NCBI GenBank assembly: GCA_021298235.1
Contig: JAJTDX010000007.1
Coordinates: forward strand, 611-64,610
DNA: 64,000 nt
Direction: 5' to 3'
Source of the DNA: Cryomorphaceae bacterium
GTDB lineage: Bacteria; Bacteroidota; Bacteroidia; Flavobacteriales; Crocinitomicaceae
The notes beneath the pieces were generated by a model, which saw only the letters and a program-made list of their open reading frames with translations, searched no databases and was not told where the DNA came from. Both the position numbers and the translations under genes were made by a program. The first letter of the stretch is position 1, and each line of letters starts with the position of its first letter. Shown piece after piece: positions 16,368-25,710 of the stretch.

Positions 16368-17621
16368 ATGGAATTAAAGCGAGTTGTTGTAACGGGCATG
16401 GGTGCTCTTACCCCGATCGGAAATACTCTCGAGGAGTATTGGAAAGGTCTTGTAAGTGGTAAAAGCGGCGCCGCACACATCAAGCAATTCGATGCATCTT
16501 TGTTCAAAACGCAGTTTGCGTGCGAGGTGAAGGATTTCGATCCGGAGCAATTCATTGATAAAAAAGAAGCGCGCAAACTCGATCAATTTTCGCAGTACGC
16601 CATGGTTTCCGCTTCGGAAGCCATGGCGGATTCTGCACTTATGGAGTCAAATCCAAATGTGGACCGCATTGGTGTAATTTGGGGTTCAGGAATTGGTGGG
16701 CTTAAAACATTCCAGGACGAAGCTCAAAATTTCTTCGGAGGAGACGGGACACCTCGTTTCAATCCTTTCTTTATTCCCAAAATGATAGCAGACATAGCTG
16801 CTGGCCATATTTCTATCAAATTCGGTTTGCGCGGACCCAACTACGTTACTGTATCGGCATGCGCATCCTCTACGAATGCAATTATCGATGCATTTAACTT
16901 GATTCGTTTGGATAAAGCTGATGCCATTGTAACAGGTGGCTCAGAAGCAGCTGTGAACGAGATGGGTATGGGTGGATTCAATGCCTTGAAGGCACTTTCT
17001 ACACGTAATGAGTCTCCCGAGACAGCTTCAAGACCGTTCGATGTTGATCGCGATGGTTTTGTTCTCGGAGAAGGCGGCGGTGCTTTGATTTTGGAAGAAT
17101 ACGAACATGCTGTGCGAAGAGGAGCGAAAATCTATGCTGAGGTGATAGGAGGGGGTATGTCCGGTGATGCTTATCACATGACAGCACCACATCCTGAAGG
17201 TTTGGGGGCACGTAATACAATGATTGCTGCCTTAAAGGATGCAGGAATCGATCCTTCTGAAGTGGATTATGTGAATGTGCACGGAACTTCTACTCCTTTA
17301 GGAGATGTGGCTGAAGTAAAGGCAATTCAACAAGTATTTGGTGAACATGCCTACAAATTGAACATTAGTTCTACAAAATCTATGACTGGCCACCTCTTGG
17401 GTGCTGCCGGCGCAATTGAAGCCATTGCTTGCATTCTTGCGGTTAATAATGACATTGTTCCCCCGACGATCAACCATTTTACGGATGATCCGGAATTGGA
17501 CAATAAATTGAATTTCACTTTCAATCAAGCTCAGAACCGCACAGTGAACGTCGCACTCTCAAATACATTTGGTTTTGGTGGGCACAATACGAGTGTGATC
17601 GTAAAAAAATTCAAAGGCTAA
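16368..17621 (+). CDS. fabF: Beta-ketoacyl-ACP synthase II
   Basis: This condensing enzyme elongates acyl-ACP with malonyl-ACP. The Cys-His-His active site is visible: Cys165 in VSACASSTNAI, His in VNVHGTSTPLGD, and His in STKSMTGHLLGAAG. The C-terminal NTFGFGGHN loop is also present. The 417-residue length is normal. It follows acpP directly, fitting its substrate supply, and is followed by rnc. Confidence 0.97.
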   Translation: MELKRVVVTGMGALTPIGNTLEEYWKGLVSGKSGAAHIKQFDASLFKTQFACEVKDFDPEQFIDKKEARKLDQFSQYAMVSASEAMADSALMESNPNVDRIGVIWGSGIGGLKTFQDEAQNFFGGDGTPRFNPFFIPKMIADIAAGHISIKFGLRGPNYVTVSACASSTNAIIDAFNLIRLDKADAIVTGGSEAAVNEMGMGGFNALKALSTRNESPETASRPFDVDRDGFVLGEGGGALILEEYEHAVRRGAKIYAEVIGGGMSGDAYHMTAPHPEGLGARNTMIAALKDAGIDPSEVDYVNVHGTSTPLGDVAEVKAIQQVFGEHAYKLNISSTKSMTGHLLGAAGAIEAIACILAVNNDIVPPTINHFTDDPELDNKLNFTFNQAQNRTVNVALSNTFGFGGHNTSVIVKKFKG

Positions 17622-17671
17622 TTCTTCTGAAATTTTCCTTTTTTAAAAAAAGTTCTACCGAACAGCTCGAG

Positions 17672-18337
17672 TTGAGAGCGTTCATCGAGTCTAGGTTTGG
17701 ATACCGGCCTCGTGAATTGTCTTATTTTGAAAGAGCAGTAACTCATCGGTCACTGAATCAATCAGAAAAAGATATCTCCAACGAACGTCTTGAATTTTTG
17801 GGTGATGCCATACTGGATGCTGTAATTGCTGAATACCTCTATCAACGCTTTCCCGAAGAGGACGAAGGTTACCTCACCAAAATACGTTCGAAAGTAGTAA
17901 GTAGAAACACCCTTGGTGAGATTGCTAAATCGCTTGAAATTAGCAAAGTGTTACGCTATCAAAGAGGACGAACGATAAATCTTTCGACTCTTGAAGGAAA
18001 TGCGTTTGAAGCCCTGGTCGGGGCAATCTACCTTGACGGAGGATTCCTGGCGGTTAAGCGAAGTATTCATGAACATATTTTCAAAAAATACATTAATCTC
18101 AACCGAATACTAGAGGAGGAGATCGATTTTAAATCTCGACTTTTTATCTGGTGTCAGAAGAAACGACTTAAACTTGAATTTGATACTATAGCTGAAGAGA
18201 ATCTCGGTTCGAGCTGGAGCTACACCATTCGCGTTCTGATCAATGGAACAGCCTATGGAATGGGTTCTGGCTCATCGAAGAAAAAGGCCGAGCAATCTGC
18301 ATCGAAACAGACCCTTGAATTGATGGGCGAAATTTGA
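17672..18337 (+). CDS. rnc: Ribonuclease III
   Basis: This double-strand RNA endonuclease matures rRNA and other RNAs. The signature NERLEFLGDAILDAVIAEYLY lies near residue 39, with the second acidic set at LEGNAFEALVGAIYLDGG. A dsRBD follows, ending GSGSSKKKAEQSASKQTLELM. The start is uncertain. TTG at 17672 is the first standard start codon, but the frame stays open back to the fabF stop and encodes LKFSFFKKSSTEQLE, which resembles the basic N-terminus of related enzymes. A rare start such as CTG at 17627 is possible. Probably coupled to fabF. Confidence 0.93.
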   Translation: MRAFIESRFGYRPRELSYFERAVTHRSLNQSEKDISNERLEFLGDAILDAVIAEYLYQRFPEEDEGYLTKIRSKVVSRNTLGEIAKSLEISKVLRYQRGRTINLSTLEGNAFEALVGAIYLDGGFLAVKRSIHEHIFKKYINLNRILEEEIDFKSRLFIWCQKKRLKLEFDTIAEENLGSSWSYTIRVLINGTAYGMGSGSSKKKAEQSASKQTLELMGEI

Positions 18338-18371
18338 ATTACACCCTTTTACTTAACGAAAAAATGATTAA

Positions 18372-18394
18372 ATTAAGGTAATCCTAACCTTAAT
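18372..18394 (+). promoter_or_regulatory. Inverted repeat directly before the yraN start codon
   Basis: ATTAAGGT (18372-18379) and ACCTTAAT (18387-18394) are perfect 8-bp inverted copies around a 7-nt spacer, ending 2 nt before the ATG. It could be an operator or an RNA hairpin that masks the start. Confidence 0.4.
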
Positions 18395-18396
18395 TC

Positions 18397-18750
18397 ATGA
18401 ATACAGTAGAAATAGGTAGACTCGGCGAAGAGCTGGCAGAAAAATTCCTCAATTCAAAAGGAGTGCAGATAACCGCTCGAAACGTTCGGTACAAGAAATT
18501 TGAAATCGATTTGATTTCAGAAACGACGGAAGAGGTAATTGTTTACGAGGTTAAACTGAGACATACACGCAAACTTGGTGAACCATGGAGGGCGGTTACG
18601 CGAACCAAACAACGGCAGATCATCACAGTTGCTGATCATTTTCAAAAACAAAGAAATTCAATTAAAAATGTTCGTTTTGACATTATTTCAATCATTCATA
18701 ATGAATTTGAGACGGACATTGAACATATTCAATATGCCTTTGCTCCATGA
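18397..18750 (+). CDS. YraN family (UPF0102) nuclease-fold protein
   Basis: Product of 117 residues. The N-terminus GRLGEELAEKFLNSKG and the core YKKFEIDLISETTEEVIVYEVKLRH are the family signature. The E-x-D...E-x-K arrangement is that of the PD-(D/E)XK fold. The family is linked by homology to Holliday junction resolvases, but its role is unproven. Length is typical. It has its own gap on both sides and an inverted repeat just before the ATG. Confidence 0.88.
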   Translation: MNTVEIGRLGEELAEKFLNSKGVQITARNVRYKKFEIDLISETTEEVIVYEVKLRHTRKLGEPWRAVTRTKQRQIITVADHFQKQRNSIKNVRFDIISIIHNEFETDIEHIQYAFAP

Positions 18751-18766
18751 TGATGTTTAAATAACG

Positions 18767-18774
18767 TATCTTTG
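18767..18774 (+). promoter_or_regulatory. -7 box of the rluB-type gene
   Basis: TATCTTTG is an exact match to TAnnTTTG, 19 nt before the ATG at 18794. A TTTG lies 24 nt further up, too far for a standard -33 element. Confidence 0.6.
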
Positions 18775-18793
18775 TTCAGTAATTCTGCTCGTG

Positions 18794-19708
18794 ATGAACA
18801 CAAACAAAAATGGAGGTAAAAGGTCGGTTGGCCGTTCCTCAAAAGATACTAGGAGTAAAACTCCCTCGAAAACTCCCGCTTCTGATGTTTCCAAAAGTGC
18901 CGATAACAAAAAATCAGTAACTGCCAGGGATAAGAGAAAGTATATCGATTTTAAGGAAAAGGTAAAGAAAGGCGATCCCTTACCTTCTTTTAATGAGGAA
19001 GAGATTCGTTTGAATAAATACCTCTCGAATGCAGGTGTGTGTTCCAGACGTGAGGCAGATGTTCTTATTCAGACAGGTGTAGTGAGTGTGAACGGAAAAA
19101 TCGTAACTGAGCTTGGCTTAAAAATTAGACCTGAGGATGTGGTGCAATATGATGGAGAAACAATCAACGCCGAAACCAAAAGGTATGTTCTCTTAAATAA
19201 ACCGAAAGGGTTTATAACTACCATGGACGATCCATACGGAAGAAAAACTGTTATGGGATTGGTCAAAAAAGCATGCCGTGAGCGCGTATATCCGGTGGGT
19301 CGTCTGGACCGAGAAACGACAGGTCTGCTTTTATTCACGAATGATGGGGATCTGGCGAAAAAATTAACTCATCCAAGATACCAGGCTACAAAAATTTATC
19401 ATGTTGAATTAAATAAACCTGTCCCTTTTGAAGACTTATCCAAGTTACTCAAAGGAGTTGATTTGGAGGATGGTCGAACGCAAGTGGACGTAGCTGAATA
19501 TGTCAAAGAGGGAAATGCCAGGGAAATTGGAATTGAATTGCATTCAGGAAAAAACCGGATTGTTCGTCGTTTGTTTGAAGCGTTGGGTTATGAGGTTGTC
19601 AAGTTGGATCGTGTTCAGTTCGCAGGGCTTACCAAAAAGGATTTGCCAAGGGGCATGTTTCGTCACCTGAGCTCAAAAGAAGTCGCTTTCCTAAAGATGT
19701 CGTCATGA
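18794..19708 (+). CDS. RluB/RsuA-family rRNA pseudouridine synthase
   Basis: Product of 304 residues. The first 70 are a basic, Ser/Lys/Thr-rich tail (KRSVGRSSKDTRSKTPSKT) that is probably disordered and binds RNA. An S4 domain follows (RLNKYLSNAGVCSRREADVLI). The catalytic domain has KPKGFITTMDDPYGRKTV and the active-site Asp in GRLDRETTGLLLFTNDG. The likely target is a large-subunit rRNA uridine, as for RluB. ATG at 18794 is preferred to the GTG just before it. The stop overlaps the next gene as ATGA. Confidence 0.9.
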   Translation: MNTNKNGGKRSVGRSSKDTRSKTPSKTPASDVSKSADNKKSVTARDKRKYIDFKEKVKKGDPLPSFNEEEIRLNKYLSNAGVCSRREADVLIQTGVVSVNGKIVTELGLKIRPEDVVQYDGETINAETKRYVLLNKPKGFITTMDDPYGRKTVMGLVKKACRERVYPVGRLDRETTGLLLFTNDGDLAKKLTHPRYQATKIYHVELNKPVPFEDLSKLLKGVDLEDGRTQVDVAEYVKEGNAREIGIELHSGKNRIVRRLFEALGYEVVKLDRVQFAGLTKKDLPRGMFRHLSSKEVAFLKMSS

Positions 19709-20388
19709 AGTTAGTTTCAATACTTATTCTGTGTTTACTTTTAGTGTCCTGCTCTAAAGAGAAAAGTATTTCTACCAATTCTAATTACACTTATTTCTAT
19801 CCATACGATACCATACCTAAAATTTATTTGTTTAGGGATGTGGCTCATGGATTAGATGAACAATACCACCGGATTTATGGTCTCAAGGATTCCTACGGTG
19901 AGCATATTGTGGTAGAAGTTTATGCCGCGGATGGACGTATTATTGAGGCGCTCAATTACAATCTTGATTCGCTGGACGTAATGGATCACATGGTAGTGGA
20001 CAGGAATCAGAAAAAAACCAAGGCGGATGTGTTTAGTGATAAACTCATTCCTGATGGTTCCGGTAAGGAGACTTATTTCGCCTCCCGTTGTCCGGGGTTT
20101 TTGGATTCAACCCTTATTTTAAAAGAGGTCAAACGAAAAGTGATCAACGGTGAGATCAAGGTTACCGTGCTCGATGAGGTATTACCCGCTATACGCATGG
20201 ATGACCAAATTAAGCTCACTAATTTTAACCCGTTCACCAAAAAGGAGAATGCTATTGAGGGTAAAGCCGTTAATTATTTTGCAAAAGGATACGGATTGGT
20301 CGAATGGCATACTCCAAACAAGAAAGTACACTACAGGCTTGAAAAGGTCTTGGAGCAGCAGGAATGGATTAAAATCATTACTCGATGA
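19705..20388 (+). CDS. Hypothetical lipoprotein
   Basis: Product of 227 residues with a lipobox (ILCLLLVSCSKE, Cys16), so it is likely membrane-anchored through lipid. The mature part is beta-rich with no family I recognise. It overlaps the pseudouridine synthase by 4 nt upstream and the outer-membrane protein by 4 nt downstream, which suggests one operon. Its link to the outer-membrane neighbour points to an envelope role, but that is inference. Confidence 0.7.
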   Translation: MKLVSILILCLLLVSCSKEKSISTNSNYTYFYPYDTIPKIYLFRDVAHGLDEQYHRIYGLKDSYGEHIVVEVYAADGRIIEALNYNLDSLDVMDHMVVDRNQKKTKADVFSDKLIPDGSGKETYFASRCPGFLDSTLILKEVKRKVINGEIKVTVLDEVLPAIRMDDQIKLTNFNPFTKKENAIEGKAVNYFAKGYGLVEWHTPNKKVHYRLEKVLEQQEWIKIITR

Positions 20389-21272
20389 TACGCTGGTTGA
20401 TGTTAGGCGTAGTATTTACTATTGTTATGCCTGATCGTGCTTTTTGTCAATCACGAAAAAAGCGAAAACCTAAGGTTTCTTTTGCAAAAGGTACATTTTA
20501 TGGTTCATATGGTTATAACAGAGCTTGGTATGGAAAGAGCACGCTTGACTTAACTGGTTCGGGTTACCAAATCGAATTGAAAGGTTTTCGCGCTCAAGAT
20601 GATCCGTTTGGCTTTGATCCCGCCCAACAAATGAATCCCTTGCAAGCTACAGAAGGACAATACTCTGTTCGTGCCGGATATTATTTACTAAACCATTATT
20701 CGCTGTCCATTGGCTATGATAAGTTGAAATATGTCATGACAGACAATCAGGAGGCTTTTCTAGGTGGTCAAATTAATCCTGGTATCGATCCTGTAAATCA
20801 ATGGAGCGGAAATTACACGAATGAAACAGTTGTCCTAAATAGTAATTCTTTCTTTTACAGCAATTCCGGATTAAACAATGTGCAAATCGATTTTTCGCGG
20901 ACAGATAATTGGTTGGCCGCAGGAAGAGATCAGCAAATAGTTTTTTCTACGATTGAAGGATTAGGTATAGGGGGACTGATATCAGACAATTCCTTTCTTT
21001 TTGGAGGTATACAGCAAACGAAGCTTCGTTCATTTTCTGGTGTTTCAATTTCCGGACATTTAGGATTTCGACTGGAATTTTTCAAACATGTTTTTATACA
21101 ATCGAACGTGCGAGGTGGACTTATGTCCCAAACAAGTGTGCGTACACGTTCCACCGAACCGAATGCCTTTGCGAATCAGCGTTTTGGATTCTTACAATTC
21201 GATACAAATGTTGGATTTTTGCTTTATATTCGGCCAACGAACAATTGCAATACCTGTCCCACCTGGAAATAG
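20385..21272 (+). CDS. Hypothetical outer-membrane beta-barrel protein
   Basis: Product of 295 residues with a signal peptide (ends near DRAFCQS). The mature protein is made of alternating polar and aromatic strands (TFYGSYGYNRAWYG, YSVRAGYYLLNHYSLSIGYD) and ends with GFLLYIRPTNN, as in small porin-like barrels. A cysteine pair (NCNTCP) lies at the C-terminus. The start ATG overlaps the lipoprotein stop (ATGA). It converges with the TonB receptor gene, 4 nt apart. Confidence 0.7.
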   Translation: MIRWLMLGVVFTIVMPDRAFCQSRKKRKPKVSFAKGTFYGSYGYNRAWYGKSTLDLTGSGYQIELKGFRAQDDPFGFDPAQQMNPLQATEGQYSVRAGYYLLNHYSLSIGYDKLKYVMTDNQEAFLGGQINPGIDPVNQWSGNYTNETVVLNSNSFFYSNSGLNNVQIDFSRTDNWLAAGRDQQIVFSTIEGLGIGGLISDNSFLFGGIQQTKLRSFSGVSISGHLGFRLEFFKHVFIQSNVRGGLMSQTSVRTRSTEPNAFANQRFGFLQFDTNVGFLLYIRPTNNCNTCPTWK

Positions 21273-21276
21273 GAGC

Positions 21277-23724
21277 CTATTTTCCTGATAATTTAAAATC
21301 TATTTTGTAATAGAAAATTGGTAGAAACCCTAATTGTGTTTTCTCAGAAATAGGTTGATAGTTCGGTGAATTCACAACTGCAGGGTCCAGCGATGGAGCA
21401 TATGCAAGGCTCAAAAGATTTCGCGTATTCAGAATGTTCACCAGGTCTAATCCAAATTCGTGTGTAACCTTGTTTGCATTCATTCTCCAGCTGATCTTAA
21501 GGTCCATTCTGAAATAGTCTTTGAACTGAAGTTCATTAAAAAGAGAATCTCTAAATATGATCTCTTTAAGAGAGTCAGTTTGAACGACGTCTACAAGTCC
21601 ATATCGCTTGCCGCCTGCAGCTGTCACCTTGGTCCCAATACCGATGATGTGTTTTTCGTTTAGTTTAAACTCTTTACCGGCAAGGAAATTAACTACATAG
21701 GCTCCATTGTAGGAAGTATTTCGCCAAATGTTGTCACTGCCAGCATATTTTGAGTCATATAATGTGCCGGAGAAAAGAAAGAAGAAAGATTTATCAAAAT
21801 ACTTCTGAATGGTCAATTCAATTCCATAATTGATTCCCAATCCTGTGTTCTGTAACGAATCTGCGAAGATTCGTGCAAAACCGCTGCCCATGTTGATCAT
21901 TGAAAAGGAAGAAGGAACAATCGTCACTGGCACGTTGTATAAATATTGATAATATGCTTCTGTGCGAATATTGAATCCTTTATTGAACGCTTTTTCATAG
22001 CCTATCCCACTGTGAACGCTGCGCATAAAATCCATTTTGGCATTATACCTGACCTCCTTGTCATTCGAATTGTATTGGTGATAATAATAAGTGTAGAGAG
22101 GTTGTGTCTGGCTGTGCATTCCTGCTCCTGCAAATATCGCCTGTCCATTACCAAACCTGTATTTCCAACCTAAACGTGGCTCAGCCGGGCTTAAGGCAAG
22201 TGTGAGTGCATGGAAAATATGGCTGTGTATACCAGCGGTCAGATCCATATTTTCACTAATACGCCATTTCCATTGTATAAAAGGCTGAACCATTCCTGCT
22301 GTTCCGGCATAATCCCATCGTTTCACAAATGAACCGGGAAGTGTAATGTTTGAAAGAACACTGTCGAGAAAATGAACTTGCAGCACATCAGCGTACACAC
22401 CAAACTTTAAAAGATGTTTCTTACTGATCTTATGGTTAATGGATGTGTAATTGGAATATTTGGCAATTCCAAATTTATATCCCATCAATGGGTAGATATC
22501 ATTTACTTGTAAAGAAGTATCACCGTTTTGAACATTCAGTGAACGCAAAAGGTATTCGTGTCGGGCATGTTGTTCTTCAAAAGATGCGGCGAAGGTCGAT
22601 GCTAAAAACGTTTTTTCATTGAGAGATTTTTTATAGGTCAATCCTGCAACGCCCATCGAAGTGCCGAAATATTGGTCGCGGTCACCTTCTCCGTAGAATT
22701 CGCTCGAGTATTCAGTTTGCTCAGAGATTTTAATTGCGATCTCACTCTTTCCACCGATTCCGAATAAAGAGAGAAATCCTCCTTTTTTTAGTCGCCAGTT
22801 TAGTTTGAAGGCAGCATCTCCGTATACCGGAATGGCATCGGTTCCTATCTTAATTCCCAGTGTTTGAAAAATAGACAAAGTAGAATAGCGCCCCATTACC
22901 ATGTAGCTTGACATGTTTTTCTTATTCAAAGGACCTTCAGCTAAAAATTCTGTTCCGAACAAACCAAACTGACCCGTAAACTCGTGTGTCTTGTCATTAC
23001 CATTTCGAAGTTTAAGGTCGAAGATTCCCGAGGTACTATTTCCAAACTCAGCAGGAAAAGCACTCATAAAAAAATCGGAGTTGCCAAGCATTTTGTTATT
23101 TAACACAGAAACAGGTCCCCCTGTACTTCCAGCGATGGCAAAGTGTGACGGGTTGGGAATGTCAATCCCTTCCACTTTGTAAACTACTCCTAATGGAGAG
23201 TTTCCCCGAATAACAATATCGTTTCGTGAATCGTCAGCTCCTTGAACACCAGCAAAATTGGAAGCCATTCGAGCCGGGTCCATTCTAGAACCTGGATAAC
23301 GGTTGGTTTCCTCCACACTGAATTGTTGTGCTGAGATTAGTGCCATCTCATTGATGACTTCTCCTTTTTTTCTTGCTGTGACTTTAATCTCCTGTTTTTC
23401 AATTATACGCTCGGTCATAGGGGCATTCACTACACATTCTTTTCCGGAAGTCACCTCAATAGTAATACTCTTAGTATCGTAAGTTGCCAGCTTTATTTCC
23501 AGCTGATGTTTCCCAACAGGTACATCATTGATCTCAAATCTTCCCTCCTCATCAGAAATGGCGCGATATCTTTTAAGACTATCTCCAGTGAACACCTCCG
23601 CTTTGGCACCGTAAAGCGGAAAATTCGTTTCACTGTCGAAGATTTTACCTCTTACGATTTGCGTGGACTGGGCAAACGTTAATTTTAATAGTAGTACGAA
23701 AAGGGCAAGTAGTAACTTTTTCAT
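21277..23724 (-). CDS. TonB-dependent outer-membrane receptor with N-terminal regulatory-like domain
   Basis: Product of 815 residues. The signal peptide is followed by a carboxypeptidase-regulatory-like beta-sandwich (about 20-110; RGKIFDSETNFPLYGAKAEV). A plug domain comes next (GVQGADDSRNDIVIRGNSP, YKVEGIDIPNPSHFA), then a long barrel ending FKLSGK. Such receptors import large or scarce nutrients using energy from TonB-ExbBD. The gene lies 26 nt downstream of a peptide-binding lipoprotein gene on the same strand, so peptides are a possible substrate, but this is only inference. Confidence 0.88.
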   Translation of the reverse strand: MKKLLLALFVLLLKLTFAQSTQIVRGKIFDSETNFPLYGAKAEVFTGDSLKRYRAISDEEGRFEINDVPVGKHQLEIKLATYDTKSITIEVTSGKECVVNAPMTERIIEKQEIKVTARKKGEVINEMALISAQQFSVEETNRYPGSRMDPARMASNFAGVQGADDSRNDIVIRGNSPLGVVYKVEGIDIPNPSHFAIAGSTGGPVSVLNNKMLGNSDFFMSAFPAEFGNSTSGIFDLKLRNGNDKTHEFTGQFGLFGTEFLAEGPLNKKNMSSYMVMGRYSTLSIFQTLGIKIGTDAIPVYGDAAFKLNWRLKKGGFLSLFGIGGKSEIAIKISEQTEYSSEFYGEGDRDQYFGTSMGVAGLTYKKSLNEKTFLASTFAASFEEQHARHEYLLRSLNVQNGDTSLQVNDIYPLMGYKFGIAKYSNYTSINHKISKKHLLKFGVYADVLQVHFLDSVLSNITLPGSFVKRWDYAGTAGMVQPFIQWKWRISENMDLTAGIHSHIFHALTLALSPAEPRLGWKYRFGNGQAIFAGAGMHSQTQPLYTYYYHQYNSNDKEVRYNAKMDFMRSVHSGIGYEKAFNKGFNIRTEAYYQYLYNVPVTIVPSSFSMINMGSGFARIFADSLQNTGLGINYGIELTIQKYFDKSFFFLFSGTLYDSKYAGSDNIWRNTSYNGAYVVNFLAGKEFKLNEKHIIGIGTKVTAAGGKRYGLVDVVQTDSLKEIIFRDSLFNELQFKDYFRMDLKISWRMNANKVTHEFGLDLVNILNTRNLLSLAYAPSLDPAVVNSPNYQPISEKTQLGFLPIFYYKIDFKLSGK

Positions 23725-23750
23725 AGGATCATTTCAATATGTAAGAAAGA

Positions 23751-25484
23751 CTAATTTGTCGCTTTCGTGTATTCTTCCTCTGTCCACTCTTTTTCGAAGA
23801 CTTCTTTGAAAACGAACATATTCAAAGCGTTAAAGTGAAGATTTCGAACATTGGAGTAGACAATCTGAATATCACCCGCATACCATAGAGGAATTATAGG
23901 TGGATCTTGCATCAGAATGCGTTCAGCTTTGGCATAATTTTCCAACGCCTCTGGTTTACGGTCACTGTTTTTGGCAGCTTCAAAGAAATGGTCGAACAAG
24001 GAGTTTTGATATCTGGATTGATTAATTTTACTTCTTTCAGTAGGATTTACAGGTACCAGTTTGCCATAAAAATTACCTAGAAATGTTTCGGGATTTGCAT
24101 AGTCACCGTACCACGCGCTCCTGAATATGTGGCCATTCCCGGTTTCACCATCCGACTCTTTTTGTTCAAACGTCGAGCCATCTATATTTACATTAATGTT
24201 AAGGGTTTGATAGATTTGCTGCGCAAATTCATCGGCAACGGCCGAGTGCTTTTCATCAATATTGAATCGCAAATTGATAGAGCCAAATCCCTTTCCGTTT
24301 GGAAAACCTGCTTCAGCTAGTAATTTTCTTGCCTTCTCGGGATCATAGGTGTAGCATACTTCTTTTATGGACTCAAAATTATAGCCTTTGAACATTGAAT
24401 AGATGGGTGGAATTATGCCGTAATAGCCCAGCTGAGAGTACTGATTTCGAAGAACTTCTCGTCCTAATTTCTCTCTGTCGATTGCAAAATTAAAGGCTTG
24501 GCGCACCCTGGGGTCTTTAAACCTTGGATCAGCCATGTTGAAGAAGTAATATTGAGTAGAAAGCAAGGGGTTGTCGTACATTACCAAGACCGGGGGTTTA
24601 GAATTGAAATCTTCAATTCGTCCCTCCAGCATTTTTGCAATTCTACTTGTGGGAAGACCAAGAATTAAGTCAGTTGTTCTCGATTCGAACATATCGAGTT
24701 GTTCCAACTTTCTATTTTGGAAATAGAAAATCAGGCTATCCAGATATGGCAAAGCATTTCCAGACTTATCTTTTTCGTAGTAATCCTCATTTTTGATAAG
24801 CACCAAAGACTTCGGTTCTCCTTCTTTCAGTTGCTGAAAGCAAAATGGGCCAGTTCCAATTGGAACATCCGTTTTTCCATTTTTGAGTACCTTTTCAGAG
24901 CATATTGCGGCGCAAACATTGGCAAGCTTGTTTAAAAAGTTTTCGTCTTTGGAGACGAGTTTGATGGCAATACTTTTTTCAGTCGTAATTAATCCATTAA
25001 TGCTTTTCGCTTTGCCATTCATGAAGTCCTCCGCTCCCAAAAGCAGGTCCTTGAAAAGAAAATTATAGGCATGTGGCACACTTCCGTCAGGATTTTTTGT
25101 GCAAATCCTTTCAAAAGTGTTTTTGACGTCTCGTACAGTCATTCTCCTGTCTTCCTCGCTGTTAAACAAATCATTTGAATGAAATAACACATCCTGTCGC
25201 AAGAAAAAAGTGTACGTCAAGCCATCATCGCTTATTTTCCATGACTTCGCAAGCTGCGGTCGCGGATCTAACGTTTTCGGATCAAGGGAAACCAAACCTT
25301 CCATAATTTGAGAAACCACGGAGGCGGAAAAATAGTCACTAATCTCTTTTGGGTCTAATGTCGAGGGTTCATTGTCCAATGCCATACGTAACCCACCTCC
25401 GGCATACTCAAATTGTTTTTTGGTGCCCTTTCCGCAAGAAAAAGTGATTAGTAGTGGGATTGCTAAAATGTAAATGAATCGCAT
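23751..25484 (-). CDS. Peptide-type ABC transporter substrate-binding lipoprotein (SBP family 5)
   Basis: Product of 577 residues with a lipobox (LLITFSCGKG, Cys17). It has the family 5 (DppA/OppA) features: MALDNEPSTLDPKEI, LAKSWKISDDGLTYTFFLR, and the late FNFAIDREKLGREVLRN. Family proteins bind oligopeptides or similar ligands in the periplasm. No permease or ATPase gene is next to it. It is instead paired with a TonB receptor downstream. A CATATTTG sequence about 30 nt before the ATG is one base away from a -7 box. Confidence 0.88.
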   Translation of the reverse strand: MRFIYILAIPLLITFSCGKGTKKQFEYAGGGLRMALDNEPSTLDPKEISDYFSASVVSQIMEGLVSLDPKTLDPRPQLAKSWKISDDGLTYTFFLRQDVLFHSNDLFNSEEDRRMTVRDVKNTFERICTKNPDGSVPHAYNFLFKDLLLGAEDFMNGKAKSINGLITTEKSIAIKLVSKDENFLNKLANVCAAICSEKVLKNGKTDVPIGTGPFCFQQLKEGEPKSLVLIKNEDYYEKDKSGNALPYLDSLIFYFQNRKLEQLDMFESRTTDLILGLPTSRIAKMLEGRIEDFNSKPPVLVMYDNPLLSTQYYFFNMADPRFKDPRVRQAFNFAIDREKLGREVLRNQYSQLGYYGIIPPIYSMFKGYNFESIKEVCYTYDPEKARKLLAEAGFPNGKGFGSINLRFNIDEKHSAVADEFAQQIYQTLNINVNIDGSTFEQKESDGETGNGHIFRSAWYGDYANPETFLGNFYGKLVPVNPTERSKINQSRYQNSLFDHFFEAAKNSDRKPEALENYAKAERILMQDPPIIPLWYAGDIQIVYSNVRNLHFNALNMFVFKEVFEKEWTEEEYTKATN

Positions 25485-25710
25485 TGATTTGAATTAGTTA
25501 GGCTGCACAAATATGCTAAAATTCTCGCTTTGTGCTCAAGAATTCCTATTAAGTTTCTACGAGCTCTTGTTTAAAAAATTGTGGTTTTTCTCCTAGAAAT
25601 AAAAACTTCAAGAAATTTGACTGTTAACCTTTGTCAGAATTGAAATTTCTTGTAATATTGTGTTCGAAATAAAAATTATACTGAAACAGACTCTCGTACA
25701 TTTACGTTTC

